Shown here: positions 1 to 8,196 of the stretch, in pieces | How positions within the stretch are numbered: the stretch's first letter is position 1 | How the letters are laid out: every line of letters starts with the position of its first letter | NCBI GenBank assembly: GCA_903891415.1 | Contig: CAITEH010000019.1 | Span: 1-44,965, forward strand | Source: Candidatus Firestoneibacteriota bacterium | Lineage (GTDB): Bacteria; Oederibacteriota; D2-FULL-39-29 | Length of the DNA: 44,965 bases | Direction: 5' to 3' | Translations under genes and position numbers: made by a program | The notes under the pieces: model-generated | The model's database searches: none | The model's input: only the letters and a program-made list of their open reading frames with translations | Told to the model about the DNA's origin: nothing

Positions 1-1053
1 GCTCTGGGCCTTGCTACCCCGATAGGAATAATTGTCGGCGTGGGTTTGGCGGCAAAAAAGGGCATATTGATAAAAAACGCGGACAGCCTGGAACGCTGCG
101 AGAAAATAAATGTCGTGGTTTTTGATAAGACCGCCACCCTGACCAAAGGGGCTCTTGCGGTTACTGATATTATCCCGGCACAGGGTGTCACCCGGGACCG
201 GCTCTTAATCATAATGGCTTCGCTGGAAAAAAAGAGCGGGCATCCTATCGCAAAAAGCATTACGGCAAAAGCCGCGGTCCGGGGTTTGAAACTTCTTGAA
301 ACAAGCGGATTTGAAGCCTTATCCGGTTTCGGCCTAAAAGGAAAAATTGCGGGGAAAGAATATACTGTAGGAAAATTGGAGCTTACCGGCGCCGGCAAAA
401 AGTCTTTTAAAATAAAAAAAATTGCGGCAAAATTAGAGCAGGAAGGCAAGGTGGTGGTTTTTGCCGCGGATAAAACAGGGCTGCTCGGGGTGGTGGCGCT
501 TTCGGACACTTTAAAAGCTAACGCGAAAGCCGTTATTATGGAGCTCAGAAAAATAAATATCAGGCCGGTCCTGGCCACAGGCGATAATGAAACAGCGGCA
601 AGACAGGCCGCGGCTGCCCTCGGGATCCGGGAAGTGAGAGCCGGGATCCTGCCTGCGGATAAAGCGGGGCTTGTTAAGAAACTGCAAAAGAACGGCGGCA
701 AAGTTGCGATGGTAGGCGACGGGATAAACGACGCTCCCGCGCTGGCCCAGGCGGACGTCGGGGTTTCTTTAAGCACCGGCACGGATATCGCCATGGAGGC
801 CTCGGATGCCGTGCTGGTCCGGGGGGATATTTCCAGGTTCCTGGAACTGATAAAGATCTCAAAACGCACCATGAGGATAATCCGGCAAAATCTTTTCTGG
901 GCCTTTATTTACAACATTATCGGTATTCCCGTCGCGGCCGGACTGCTTTTTCCCTTCGGTTACACCCTGAACCCTATGCTCGCTTCTTTATTAATGGCGC
1001 TGAGTTCGGTTTCGGTAGTGACAAACTCCCTCAGAATTAGAACGGGTAAGTAA
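1..1053 (+). CDS. heavy-metal P-type ATPase (P1B type), C-terminal part, cut by window start
   Basis: Membrane pump that uses ATP to move a metal ion such as copper or zinc. The frame is open from base 1. The first residues, ALGLATPIG, are the segment that normally directly follows the CPC metal-binding motif, which lies outside the window. Visible after that are the phosphorylation site DKTATLTKG (Asp at residue 42), an SGHP version of the HP motif of P1B pumps, a TGDN motif, GDGINDAPALAQADVG around residue 239, and two C-terminal hydrophobic segments. The usual DKTGT reads DKTAT here (gcc codon), an unusual change at a nearly invariant position. The N-terminal metal-binding domains and first membrane helices are missing, so the metal cannot be assigned. 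The family call is secure. Confidence 0.93.
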   Translation, partial: ALGLATPIGIIVGVGLAAKKGILIKNADSLERCEKINVVVFDKTATLTKGALAVTDIIPAQGVTRDRLLIIMASLEKKSGHPIAKSITAKAAVRGLKLLETSGFEALSGFGLKGKIAGKEYTVGKLELTGAGKKSFKIKKIAAKLEQEGKVVVFAADKTGLLGVVALSDTLKANAKAVIMELRKINIRPVLATGDNETAARQAAAALGIREVRAGILPADKAGLVKKLQKNGGKVAMVGDGINDAPALAQADVGVSLSTGTDIAMEASDAVLVRGDISRFLELIKISKRTMRIIRQNLFWAFIYNIIGIPVAAGLLFPFGYTLNPMLASLLMALSSVSVVTNSLRIRTGK

Positions 1054-1097
1054 AAACTAAAAAGTACTACTTGTCTAATGAGTAATACATTTATATA

Positions 1098-1126
1098 TTG
1101 TCTTACTGCATTATATATGTTATACT
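1098..1126 (+). promoter_or_regulatory. predicted promoter of the vapBC pair
   Basis: TTGTCT (1098-1103) and TATACT (1121-1126) are separated by 17 bp. Transcription would start near 1133, just before the Shine-Dalgarno sequence AAGGAGA (1137-1143). This places the antitoxin start at 1150 rather than at an earlier in-frame ATG at 1078, which lies upstream of the promoter. Confidence 0.6.
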
Positions 1127-1149
1127 ATTTTTGGGGAAGGAGAAAGGCC

Positions 1150-1395
1150 ATGACGACTACGGTAGTTACAACAAAAGGACAGATCGTAATACCTTTTAAA
1201 ATAAGAAGGCACTTAAACATAAAAAAAGGTACTAAAGTATATATTGAGGAAAGGGGAGGTGAGCTGATCATTAAACCTGTTACTTCTGAGTACTTTGAAA
1301 AAATAGCAGGTATTTTAACAGGAAAAGGTAAAGGCCTAAAAGCTCTTCTAAAAGAAAGAGAGAATGAAAAAATAAGGGAGGGAAATAATGGTTAA
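1150..1395 (+). CDS. vapB: AbrB/MazE-type antitoxin (VapB)
   Basis: An 81-residue DNA-binding antitoxin of the SpoVT-AbrB swapped-hairpin fold. The N-terminal TTVVTTKGQIVIPFKIRRHL and following KKGTKVYIEE are the typical signature. Its C-terminal tail is charged and probably wraps the toxin. The start at 1150 is chosen because it has a good Shine-Dalgarno (AAGGAGA) and a promoter just upstream; an in-frame extension to 1078 would add a non-homologous hydrophobic stretch. The gene overlaps the toxin start by 8 bp, so translation is probably coupled. By analogy with the family, the pair should repress its own promoter. Confidence 0.88.
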   Translation: MTTTVVTTKGQIVIPFKIRRHLNIKKGTKVYIEERGGELIIKPVTSEYFEKIAGILTGKGKGLKALLKERENEKIREGNNG

Positions 1396-1792
1396 GATAT
1401 TAGATTCCTATGCCCTTATGGTGTTTTTTGAAAGAGAACCCGGATATGAAAAAGTAAAAGAGTTGTTTAGTCAAGCTGTTGAAAAAGATACTAATCTGTT
1501 GATGACCGCGGTAAATTACGGTGAGATCTATTATATAACCTTGAGAGAATACGGACAAGAAAAAGTCGAACAAATAGAAAAAATAATCAAAACATTACCC
1601 ATTGAGGTTGTTGATGTTGATGCTGAATTGGCGAGAGAAGCCGGTTTGATAAAAGCGCATAATAAGATTTCGTATGCAGATTGCTTTGCCGCCGCATTGG
1701 CTAAAATCAAAAAAGGAGAAGTTATCACGGGCGATAAAGAATTCGAATGCCTGGAGAAATCTATTAAAATACTCTGGCTTAAAGGAGACTAA
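1388..1792 (+). CDS. vapC: PIN-domain ribonuclease toxin (VapC)
   Basis: A 134-residue PIN-domain endoribonuclease, normally cutting tRNA or rRNA when freed from its antitoxin. Acidic residues expected at the metal site are all visible: D6 (ILDSYAL), E46 (NYGEIYY), D98 (SYADCFAAALA) and D116 (ITGDKEFE). Length and spacing are normal for VapC, and nothing suggests inactivation. It directly follows and overlaps the AbrB-type antitoxin, the standard order of a type II system. Confidence 0.9.
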   Translation: MVKILDSYALMVFFEREPGYEKVKELFSQAVEKDTNLLMTAVNYGEIYYITLREYGQEKVEQIEKIIKTLPIEVVDVDAELAREAGLIKAHNKISYADCFAAALAKIKKGEVITGDKEFECLEKSIKILWLKGD

Positions 1793-1867
1793 AATACCAA
1801 ATTGCAATAATATTTTAGAAATACCTTTAAGAGCGGAAACAGAAAATAAAGTTACCCAAATAATTGC

Positions 1868-3283
1868 TTAACGGCTGCTTTTTTGATACTTTCTTAAATA
1901 TTCCAGCACTTCATTCTTTGTCCTTACCTTCCCTGTTGCCTGAGCTTCTTTTGCTTTTTCCAGGAGTTTTCCTATCATGGGGGAAGGGGGGAGCTTGAAG
2001 CGTTTCATTATATCAAAACCGTTTATTAGAGGAGCGGTTTGTTTAGTTGTTGATAACTTATAATATTCTTTAAAAAGGCCTTCTATCACTGTTTTGTGGT
2101 GTGAAATTGTCTTTTTGTCGACCTTGACGCCCTGAGCCGAGAGGCGGTCGGCCCAGGAAAGAAGAAGTACTTCTACAGCTGCTTCACCCGTATCCTTGAA
2201 AAATTTATAGACAGCGTGTTTTGATATTTTCTTCAAGCCGGAGAGATAGCCGGTCCTGAGGTGGCATTTGATAACGGTGACGCCAAGATCTATTTCTTCA
2301 TTGGAAAGTTTAAGCTGTTTTCCGGTTTTCTTAAAATTCTCCGCGCCCAGCAGTTCGTGATTATAAAAATGGGTCCCTTTCTTGTCTTTTGACTTGGTCT
2401 TTGGTTTTCCGCTGTCATGAAGGAGAGCGGTGAGTTTTAAGAAAGAACCGCGGCTGGACCGGCCTAATTTTTGAGCCAGCCTTTCTTTGATATGGTTCTT
2501 AATATCTTTTGAAAGGCCCAGATCGGATTCCAGTAATATCTTTTCAAGCCGGTCAAGTGCTTCTATGGAATGGCCGAATACATCCAGGTGATGAAACCCC
2601 GGCTGGGAAACTCCTTTCATCTCTTTTATTACAGGGAATATTTTCTCCAGCAAGCCCAGTTTATCCAGCAGAATAATATATTCTGCAGAGTTTTTCACTT
2701 CCAGGATCTTAAGAAGTTCATCCCTTACTCTTTCTTTTGCCGGTTTTGTCAGCAAAGCCGACATTGCTTTTATATATTTTTCGGTCTTGCTGTCTATCTT
2801 AAAAGCAAGTACCGCGGCAAAACGGACCGCGCGGAGAAGGCGGAGCGGATCATCCTTAAAGGTACTTTTTCCCGCGGTTTCCCTGATAATACCGTTCTTT
2901 AGGTCTTTAAGCCCGCCGAAAATATCTATGAGCTCCCCGCCGTTTACTTCTCTTGCGAAGGCGTTGACCGTGAAATCTCTTTTTTTCAGGTCATCTTCAA
3001 TGCTTTTACCGCGGCCGCCGGAAAAATCACAGGTATACCCCTCTTTGCAGCTCACGCGGTAAATATTGAAAGCGTCAGAAAGTTCCACGAAGGCCCCTTT
3101 TACGGATCTTGAAAAAGCTCTTGCCGTCTTCTTTGCGTCACCATAAACAACAAGATCAATATCGGAAATATTTTCCTTTTTCAGCAGGGTATCCCGCAGA
3201 TACCCGCCGGCGATAAAGACCCGGGTTTTACTGCGGGCCGCGGCCTTCGCGATAATATTCAGCGGTCTCTCCGTGTTAAGCAA
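1868..3283 (-). CDS. CCA tRNA nucleotidyltransferase / poly(A) polymerase family protein with HD domain
   Basis: A 471-residue class II nucleotidyltransferase, most likely adding or repairing the CCA end of tRNAs. The head domain shows GGYLRD (residues 26-31), the metal-binding pair in SDIDLVVYG (D41, D43), and KRDFTVNAFA near residue 105. An RNA-binding middle region follows (DDPLRLLRAVRFAA). A C-terminal HD domain with LLHDSGKPK lies near residue 289, as in many bacterial CCA enzymes with phosphohydrolase activity. The start overlaps the 3' end of uvrC by 8 bp, so the two are cotranscribed. A poly(A) polymerase role cannot be excluded from sequence alone. Confidence 0.88.
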   Translation of the reverse strand: MLNTERPLNIIAKAAARSKTRVFIAGGYLRDTLLKKENISDIDLVVYGDAKKTARAFSRSVKGAFVELSDAFNIYRVSCKEGYTCDFSGGRGKSIEDDLKKRDFTVNAFAREVNGGELIDIFGGLKDLKNGIIRETAGKSTFKDDPLRLLRAVRFAAVLAFKIDSKTEKYIKAMSALLTKPAKERVRDELLKILEVKNSAEYIILLDKLGLLEKIFPVIKEMKGVSQPGFHHLDVFGHSIEALDRLEKILLESDLGLSKDIKNHIKERLAQKLGRSSRGSFLKLTALLHDSGKPKTKSKDKKGTHFYNHELLGAENFKKTGKQLKLSNEEIDLGVTVIKCHLRTGYLSGLKKISKHAVYKFFKDTGEAAVEVLLLSWADRLSAQGVKVDKKTISHHKTVIEGLFKEYYKLSTTKQTAPLINGFDIMKRFKLPPSPMIGKLLEKAKEAQATGKVRTKNEVLEYLRKYQKSSR

Positions 3284-4724
3284 TAAGCCCCCTTAGTTTC
3301 TCTTTTATGTTCTTTGGAACCCCGGTCATGGCCTCGAGTTCTATCAGGGAAAGAGCGTTAATGTCCTTTACCTGGGCAAGTATTTTTCTTTTGGTTTTTT
3401 CTCCTATACCTTCTATGCCGTCCAGCCTGGAACTTACCATCGCTTTGTCCCGCAGGGTTTTATGATAACTTACCGCGAACCGGTGAGCTTCATCCCGCAC
3501 GTATTGTAAAAGATGCAGCGCCGCAGAATCTTTTTCGAGCTTTACAGGCAGGTGAAGCCCCGGAATAAATATAACTTCCTCTTTTTTCGCCAGAGAGATC
3601 AGCGGCAGGCTGATATTTAGGCCCTCCAGCGCGTCTTTTGCCGCGTTGAGCTGGCCTTTGCCTCCGTCGATCAGCACCAGGTCCGGAAGCATATTTTCCG
3701 CCTGCGCTCTATTGTATTTTCTTTCTACAACTTCCTTTATCATGCCTGTATCGTCAGTCCCGGTCAGGGTTTTTATCCTGAATTTTCTGTAGCCATTTTT
3801 TTCCGGTTCTCCGTTAAAGAAACGGACTACCGCACCCACGGCATTGGTTCCCGAGATGTTTGAAATATCAACCCCTTCAAGGACCACCGGCGGTTTTGAA
3901 AGGTTAAGGAGCTTTGCCAGTTCCGTGAGCGCCTTTTCTATCTGCAGCTCCTTTGAATCCTCCTGGGCCGTGGAAGACATCTGAATATTTTTATCGTTCT
4001 GCAGGGCGATAAGCTGTACAAGTTCTTTCTGGTCCCGCAGCAGCGCGGCATCTTCATATTCAAGTTTCTCCGCCGCTTTTTGCATCTTTTCATCCAGCTT
4101 TAAGAGCAGCTCCTTCTGCTTGCCCCCGAGGAACTTTATTACCTCATTTACCTGTGCCGCGTATTCTTCCCGGGTCGCTTTTCCCAGGCAGGGCGCGCTG
4201 CAGAATTTTAGCTGTTCTTTGATACAGGCCCGGCCCGGCTGCTTTTTTTCCGGCGCGGGCAAAGGAATACGGCAGTCCCGGAGTTTGTAGCTTTTCTGTA
4301 TAACCTTAATAATATTCCTGACTGAACCAAAGACATAGGGGCCGAAATATTTTCCCCCGTCAGGTAAAACCCTGCGGGTCAGTACCACTCTCGGGAAAGC
4401 TTCATCAACCGAGATCTTGATATAAGGATAGGCCTTGTCGTCTTTGAATAGAACATTATACTTTGGTTTGTATTTTTTTATCAGCTTGCTCTCTAAAATA
4501 AGAGCTTCCATTTCGTTTTGAGTGGTTATAACCTCGAGGTCGTGTATTTTCGGCACCAGAGCGGCAACTTTTCTGTCGTAACGGCTGTTTTCCAGAAAAT
4601 AAGACCTTACACGGTCTTTTAAATTGGCGGATTTCCCGACATAGATAATATTTCCGGTTAGATCCTTCATCAGGTAAACGCCGCTTTTTGCGGGTATGGT
4701 TTTTATTTTCTCAAGCAGGGCCAT
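3276..4724 (-). CDS. uvrC: excinuclease ABC subunit C, short form
   Basis: Makes both incisions in UvrABC nucleotide excision repair. The N-terminal GIY-YIG nuclease is clear (SGVYLMKD, IIYVGKSANLKDRVRSYF). A UVR motif for UvrB contact follows (EKLEYEDAALLRDQ, about residues 215-230). The RNase H-like nuclease has DISNISGTNAVGAVV near residue 287, LVLIDGGKGQLNAA, and RDEAHRFAVSYH. The end carries a helix-hairpin-helix pair (LDGIEGIGEKTKRKIL). The protein is 482 residues against about 600 in E. coli UvrC; the missing ~110 residues fall between the UVR motif and the RNase H-like domain. All recognisable catalytic motifs remain. No Shine-Dalgarno precedes the ATG; see the promoter entry. Confidence 0.95.
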   Translation of the reverse strand: MALLEKIKTIPAKSGVYLMKDLTGNIIYVGKSANLKDRVRSYFLENSRYDRKVAALVPKIHDLEVITTQNEMEALILESKLIKKYKPKYNVLFKDDKAYPYIKISVDEAFPRVVLTRRVLPDGGKYFGPYVFGSVRNIIKVIQKSYKLRDCRIPLPAPEKKQPGRACIKEQLKFCSAPCLGKATREEYAAQVNEVIKFLGGKQKELLLKLDEKMQKAAEKLEYEDAALLRDQKELVQLIALQNDKNIQMSSTAQEDSKELQIEKALTELAKLLNLSKPPVVLEGVDISNISGTNAVGAVVRFFNGEPEKNGYRKFRIKTLTGTDDTGMIKEVVERKYNRAQAENMLPDLVLIDGGKGQLNAAKDALEGLNISLPLISLAKKEEVIFIPGLHLPVKLEKDSAALHLLQYVRDEAHRFAVSYHKTLRDKAMVSSRLDGIEGIGEKTKRKILAQVKDINALSLIELEAMTGVPKNIKEKLRGLIA

Positions 4725-4732
4725 TAAGGGAC

Positions 4733-4761
4733 ATTTTACCTGTATATAGTGTAAAAAGCAA
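4733..4761 (-). promoter_or_regulatory. predicted leaderless promoter of uvrC
   Basis: Read on the minus strand, TTGCTT and TAAAAT are 17 bp apart and the -10 box ends 8 bp before the uvrC ATG. The transcript would start at or next to the start codon. No Shine-Dalgarno is present. Confidence 0.55.
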
Positions 4762-4763
4762 TG

Positions 4764-4985
4764 CCCGACTTCGGGCTGATGACACAGATTAAAGTGAGAT
4801 GGCTCAGATCAAAGAAGCACAGATAGAGTGGAGATGGCACGGATAAAGTGAGATGTTAGGATCGTGCAAAGAATAATGCGGAGGATGTAAAAAAACCATT
4901 ATATCCTAAAACTAAATCTGTGCCATCTCTTTACCCATCTGTGTCCGCCTTTTGCGAGACCTCGCTGTAGGCGGGTCATCAGCTC
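4764..4985. repeat. MITE-like imperfect inverted repeat between divergent genes
   Basis: The 310-bp gap between uvrC and the next gene is largely an inverted repeat. The left arm (about 4775-4804) carries GCTGATGACACAGATTAAAG followed by TGAGATGGC. Its reverse complement appears at about 4920-4984, interrupted by a small hairpin-forming insert flanked by CCGCC and GGCGG. A further copy of GAGATGGCAC lies at 4831-4840, and a short hairpin GCCCGA-CT-TCGGGC sits at the left edge. No ORF is present. It may be a non-autonomous mobile repeat, but no target duplication was established. Confidence 0.5.
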
Positions 4986-4995
4986 CAACGGAGCA

Positions 4996-5025
4996 TTGAC
5001 TTATAAGGGTTTTTTATTGTAAAAT
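4996..5025 (+). promoter_or_regulatory. predicted leaderless promoter of first ExeA-like gene
   Basis: TTGACT (4996-5001), an 18-bp spacer and TAAAAT (5020-5025) are followed after 8 bp by the ATG at 5034. No Shine-Dalgarno lies before the ATG, so the mRNA probably starts at the start codon. Confidence 0.6.
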
Positions 5026-5033
5026 AGCAAGCT

Positions 5034-5858
5034 ATGAATTATGAACAGTATTTTGGGTTAAAAGAACAACCGTTTGCAATTACTCCGGATCCTCGTTATT
5101 TTTTCGAGAGTGATCAGCATATGGGCGCGCTTATCCGTATTCAACACGCGATCGACGCCGCAAAAGGTTTAACGGTCGTCATCGGAGATATGGGGCTGGG
5201 CAAGACTTTCCTTTCGCGCAAGATTCTGGATAACCTGCAATCTGAAGAAGGCAGGTATGAAGTCGCGCTTCTTATAATTATTCATCATGAGATCACAGCT
5301 TCCTGGCTTTTAAAGAAGATAAGCATTCAGCTGGGCATAGAAAATCCGGCGGATGATAAGTCCACCCTGATTTCCCAGATCTGCAAGCAGCTGATACATT
5401 TGGATGAAGCCGGAAAAAGAGTTGTCCTGCTTATTGATGAAGCTCACATGCTCCAGACGAAGGAAATTTACGAGGAATTAAGAGGCCTGCTGAATATTGA
5501 AGGCAGTAATCATAAGCTTCTGAATATCGTTCTTTTCGGGCCTCCGGAGCTGGAACAATTTATGCAGATGGATCCCCCGCTGATCTCCAGGATAGGCCTT
5601 AAAGTAACCTTAAAACCGCTTGATCAAAAGTCCACCATAGATTATATTGATTACCGCCTTAGGATCGCAGGAAGCAAAAAGGAGATCTTTACTCCGGCCG
5701 CTAGCCGGCAGGTATTTGAATTTACCTCCGGCGTCCCCAGGCTTATTAACGCTACCTGTGATAATGCTTTGCTTGAAGCTTTTATGCACAAAAAAGAAAA
5801 AGTAGAACCGGACATTGTAGATCAGGTTTCCGGAGAACTGGGGTTGAAAAAAGCTTGA
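5034..5858 (+). CDS. ExeA/GspA-like AAA ATPase, paralogue 1
   Basis: A 274-residue P-loop ATPase of the ExeA/TniB-like group. The N-terminal YFGLKEQPFAITPDPRYFF is the signature of ExeA-type proteins. Walker A is GDMGLGKT (residues 51-58), Walker B is LLIDEAH (DEAH at 135-138), and a C-terminal lid helix region contains TSGVPRLINATCDNALL. In type II secretion, ExeA works with ExeB to help the secretin through peptidoglycan. Here there is no peptidoglycan-binding domain, no transmembrane helix and no secretion gene nearby, so the role is unknown. A second paralogue lies just past purB with the same kind of promoter. purB follows by 37 bp and may be cotranscribed. Confidence 0.85.
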   Translation: MNYEQYFGLKEQPFAITPDPRYFFESDQHMGALIRIQHAIDAAKGLTVVIGDMGLGKTFLSRKILDNLQSEEGRYEVALLIIIHHEITASWLLKKISIQLGIENPADDKSTLISQICKQLIHLDEAGKRVVLLIDEAHMLQTKEIYEELRGLLNIEGSNHKLLNIVLFGPPELEQFMQMDPPLISRIGLKVTLKPLDQKSTIDYIDYRLRIAGSKKEIFTPAASRQVFEFTSGVPRLINATCDNALLEAFMHKKEKVEPDIVDQVSGELGLKKA

Positions 5859-5895
5859 CCAAAAAAGCCGGCCGATCCGGATATTTGGAGGTTAA

Positions 5896-7188
5896 ATGAT
5901 AAACCGCTATACTCTTCCCGAAATGGGCGCTATATGGACCGATGAAGCCAGATATAGAAAATGGCTTGCGGTTGAAATTGCCGTTTGCTCTGTCCTTGCG
6001 GGCCGCGGCGAGATCCCCAGAAAGGCCTACCTCAATATTAAAAAGAAAGCCGATATTAACGTAAAACGCATCGAAGCCATAGAGGAAAAAACCAGGCATG
6101 ACGTTATCGCGTTTAAACAATGTGTTGACGGTTATCTGGGAAAAGATTCTATCTATTTTCACCGCGGCCTTACTTCTTCCGATGTCCTGGATACCGGCCT
6201 CGCTCTGCAGTTAAAGGATGCCGCCGGTATTATCATCAAGGATATTAAGCAGACTATCGCGATCCTTAAAAAGAAAACAAAATTGTACAAATACCTGCCG
6301 GTAATGGGCCGTACTCACGGGGTCCATGCCGAACCGACGACTTTTGGCCTGAAGCTGGCGGTCTGGTGGAAAGAAATGGAGAGAAATCTTCTCAGGATGG
6401 AACGCGCTAAAGAAACCATAAGTTACGGTAAGATCTCGGGCGCCGTAGGCACTTTTTCCAACATTGAGCCGGCCGTGGAAGCGGCGGTCTGTAAGAAACT
6501 CGGTATTAAGAATGCCCCTGTTTCAAACCAGGTGATCCAGCGGGACCGGCACGCGGAATATCTTTCCACAATAGCTATTATTGCTTCTTCCCTGGATAAA
6601 TTTGCAACAGAAATAAGGCATCTCCAGCGCACGGAAGTTCATGAAGCGGAAGAACCTTTTGCCAAAGGGCAGAAGGGGTCTTCGGCTATGCCGCACAAAA
6701 AGAATCCCATTACCTGTGAAAGGATCTCCGGGCTGGCAAGACTGCTCCGGGGAAATGCCATAACCGGCTATGAAAATATCGCGCTCTGGCATGAAAGAGA
6801 TATTTCCCATTCCTCGGTTGAACGGATCACCCTGCCGGACAGCACAATTACGCTGGATTACATGCTTAATAAGTTTAACTGGCTGATGGAGAATTTGAAT
6901 GTCTATCCGGAGAATATGCGGGAAAATCTTGATAAGATGCAGGGCCTGATGTATTCCCAGAAAGTCCGTATTGCGCTTACCAACAAAGGCATGTTGTATG
7001 ACCGGGCCTATGGGCTGGTGCAGGAAAACTCTATGAAAGTCTGGGCAAAGCAGGGAAGCTTTAAGGAGTTGCTCCTGCAGGATCCCCGGGTCCGTGAATT
7101 TTTAAACCCGGAAGAAATTGAAGCTTGTTTTGATATGGGCGCTTATTTAAAGAATGTGAAAAAAATCTTCAAGCGTCTGGGTATTTAG
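5896..7188 (+). CDS. purB: adenylosuccinate lyase
   Basis: Cytosolic purine enzyme that splits fumarate from SAICAR and from adenylosuccinate. Seen in the 430-residue protein: TRHDVIAF near residue 66, the GLTSSDVLDT loop (91-100), GRTHGVHAEP (138-147) with the catalytic His, and the lyase superfamily signature GSSAMPHKKNP (261-271) with the catalytic Ser. The length is normal. GGAGG lies 6 bp before the ATG. It is sandwiched between two ExeA-like ATPase genes and not near other purine genes. Confidence 0.97.
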   Translation: MINRYTLPEMGAIWTDEARYRKWLAVEIAVCSVLAGRGEIPRKAYLNIKKKADINVKRIEAIEEKTRHDVIAFKQCVDGYLGKDSIYFHRGLTSSDVLDTGLALQLKDAAGIIIKDIKQTIAILKKKTKLYKYLPVMGRTHGVHAEPTTFGLKLAVWWKEMERNLLRMERAKETISYGKISGAVGTFSNIEPAVEAAVCKKLGIKNAPVSNQVIQRDRHAEYLSTIAIIASSLDKFATEIRHLQRTEVHEAEEPFAKGQKGSSAMPHKKNPITCERISGLARLLRGNAITGYENIALWHERDISHSSVERITLPDSTITLDYMLNKFNWLMENLNVYPENMRENLDKMQGLMYSQKVRIALTNKGMLYDRAYGLVQENSMKVWAKQGSFKELLLQDPRVREFLNPEEIEACFDMGAYLKNVKKIFKRLGI

Positions 7189-7281
7189 AGTTTTTAGAAT
7201 AAAAAAAAGTTACGGCTTTTGGCTCCTCTTTGTATATTCCCGCCGGTTCCCGTAATAAAAATAAATAAAAATAAATTTTAG

Positions 7282-7311
7282 TTGAAAATGCATCAAAAAC
7301 CTTGTTAAAAT
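7282..7311 (+). promoter_or_regulatory. predicted leaderless promoter of second ExeA-like gene
   Basis: TTGAAA (7282-7287), an 18-bp spacer and TAAAAT (7306-7311) are followed after 6 bp by the ATG at 7318, with no Shine-Dalgarno. The arrangement matches that of the paralogue at 5034. It probably drives the downstream genes to about 12.6 kb. Confidence 0.6.
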
Positions 7312-7317
7312 CATAAT

Positions 7318-8169
7318 ATGAGCTATCTCAAGTTCTATTCACTTAAAGAACCGCCTTTTTCAAATGTTACCGACCTGCGGTACTTCTATTCCAGCCCTGC
7401 TTTTAAAATATGCGAAGATAAAATAATAACGGCGGTAGAAAATCATAAGCAGTTGGTCAGTGTCTACGGTAAATGCGGCCTGGGGAAAACAGTCCTAAGC
7501 CGGAGGCTTCTGAATAACTTTGAACTCTTCCCGGATAAATATGAAGTTATGCTGCTTGTTTGTATCCACAGCGATGTGGATGCCGCCTGGCTTTTACAGA
7601 AGCTGGGGCGGCAGCTTCACCTGGAGCTGCCCGCGGCCGGAAAATCCGAATATTTTGAAAAGCTCGCGGAAAGTTTTGAAAAGCTCTGCGAACACGGAAA
7701 ACAAATAGTCATAATTATGGACGAAGCGAGTAAAATAGAGAATATGGAGGTTTTTGAGGAATTAAGAGGGCTGATCGATTTTATGTCGGACAACAAATAC
7801 GGTATTTCCGTTATCATTTTTGGCCTGCCCGGGCTGGAAGATAAAATAGCCGGAAACCCGCCGTTATTTCAAAGAATAGAGTCAAGAATAGTCCTTACGG
7901 AATTTTCTGATGCGCTTGTCACAAAAAGTTATATGGAACACCGCCTGAGGGTCGCGGGAGCGGCTGAGCCTATTTTTACCGAAAAAGCCTACAACTATAT
8001 TCATTTTTCCGCCAAGGGGAATCCCCGGCTTATTAATATAATCGCGGATAATTCCCTGCTCGAAGGGTATCTTTTAAAGAACAAACAACTGGATGAAAAA
8101 GAAGTTGAGCGTGTTATGATAGAAATGGGTTATAATACCAGGTTAAAAAGCCTGTTCTTGGATTCCTGA
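7318..8169 (+). CDS. ExeA/GspA-like AAA ATPase, paralogue 2
   Basis: A 283-residue paralogue of the ATPase at 5034, aligned over the full length. It has the N-terminal YSLKEPPFSNVTDLRYFY, Walker A GKCGLGKT (51-58), and the shared core FEELRGL and GNPRLINIIADNSLLEG. Walker B reads IIMDEAS (135-138), so the His of DEAH in paralogue 1 is Ser here; the acidic pair is kept and ATP hydrolysis is plausible. It has no transmembrane or peptidoglycan-binding part. The next gene starts 27 bp downstream in the same direction, suggesting a shared transcript. Function is not known. Confidence 0.83.
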   Translation: MSYLKFYSLKEPPFSNVTDLRYFYSSPAFKICEDKIITAVENHKQLVSVYGKCGLGKTVLSRRLLNNFELFPDKYEVMLLVCIHSDVDAAWLLQKLGRQLHLELPAAGKSEYFEKLAESFEKLCEHGKQIVIIMDEASKIENMEVFEELRGLIDFMSDNKYGISVIIFGLPGLEDKIAGNPPLFQRIESRIVLTEFSDALVTKSYMEHRLRVAGAAEPIFTEKAYNYIHFSAKGNPRLINIIADNSLLEGYLLKNKQLDEKEVERVMIEMGYNTRLKSLFLDS

Positions 8170-8196
8170 AAAAGGCAGAAAAAGGAGAAAAAAAGT

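Noticed and set aside
1078-1149. Longer start for the VapB antitoxin
   Set aside because: This ATG lies upstream of the predicted promoter, lacks a Shine-Dalgarno, and adds a hydrophobic stretch foreign to the family.
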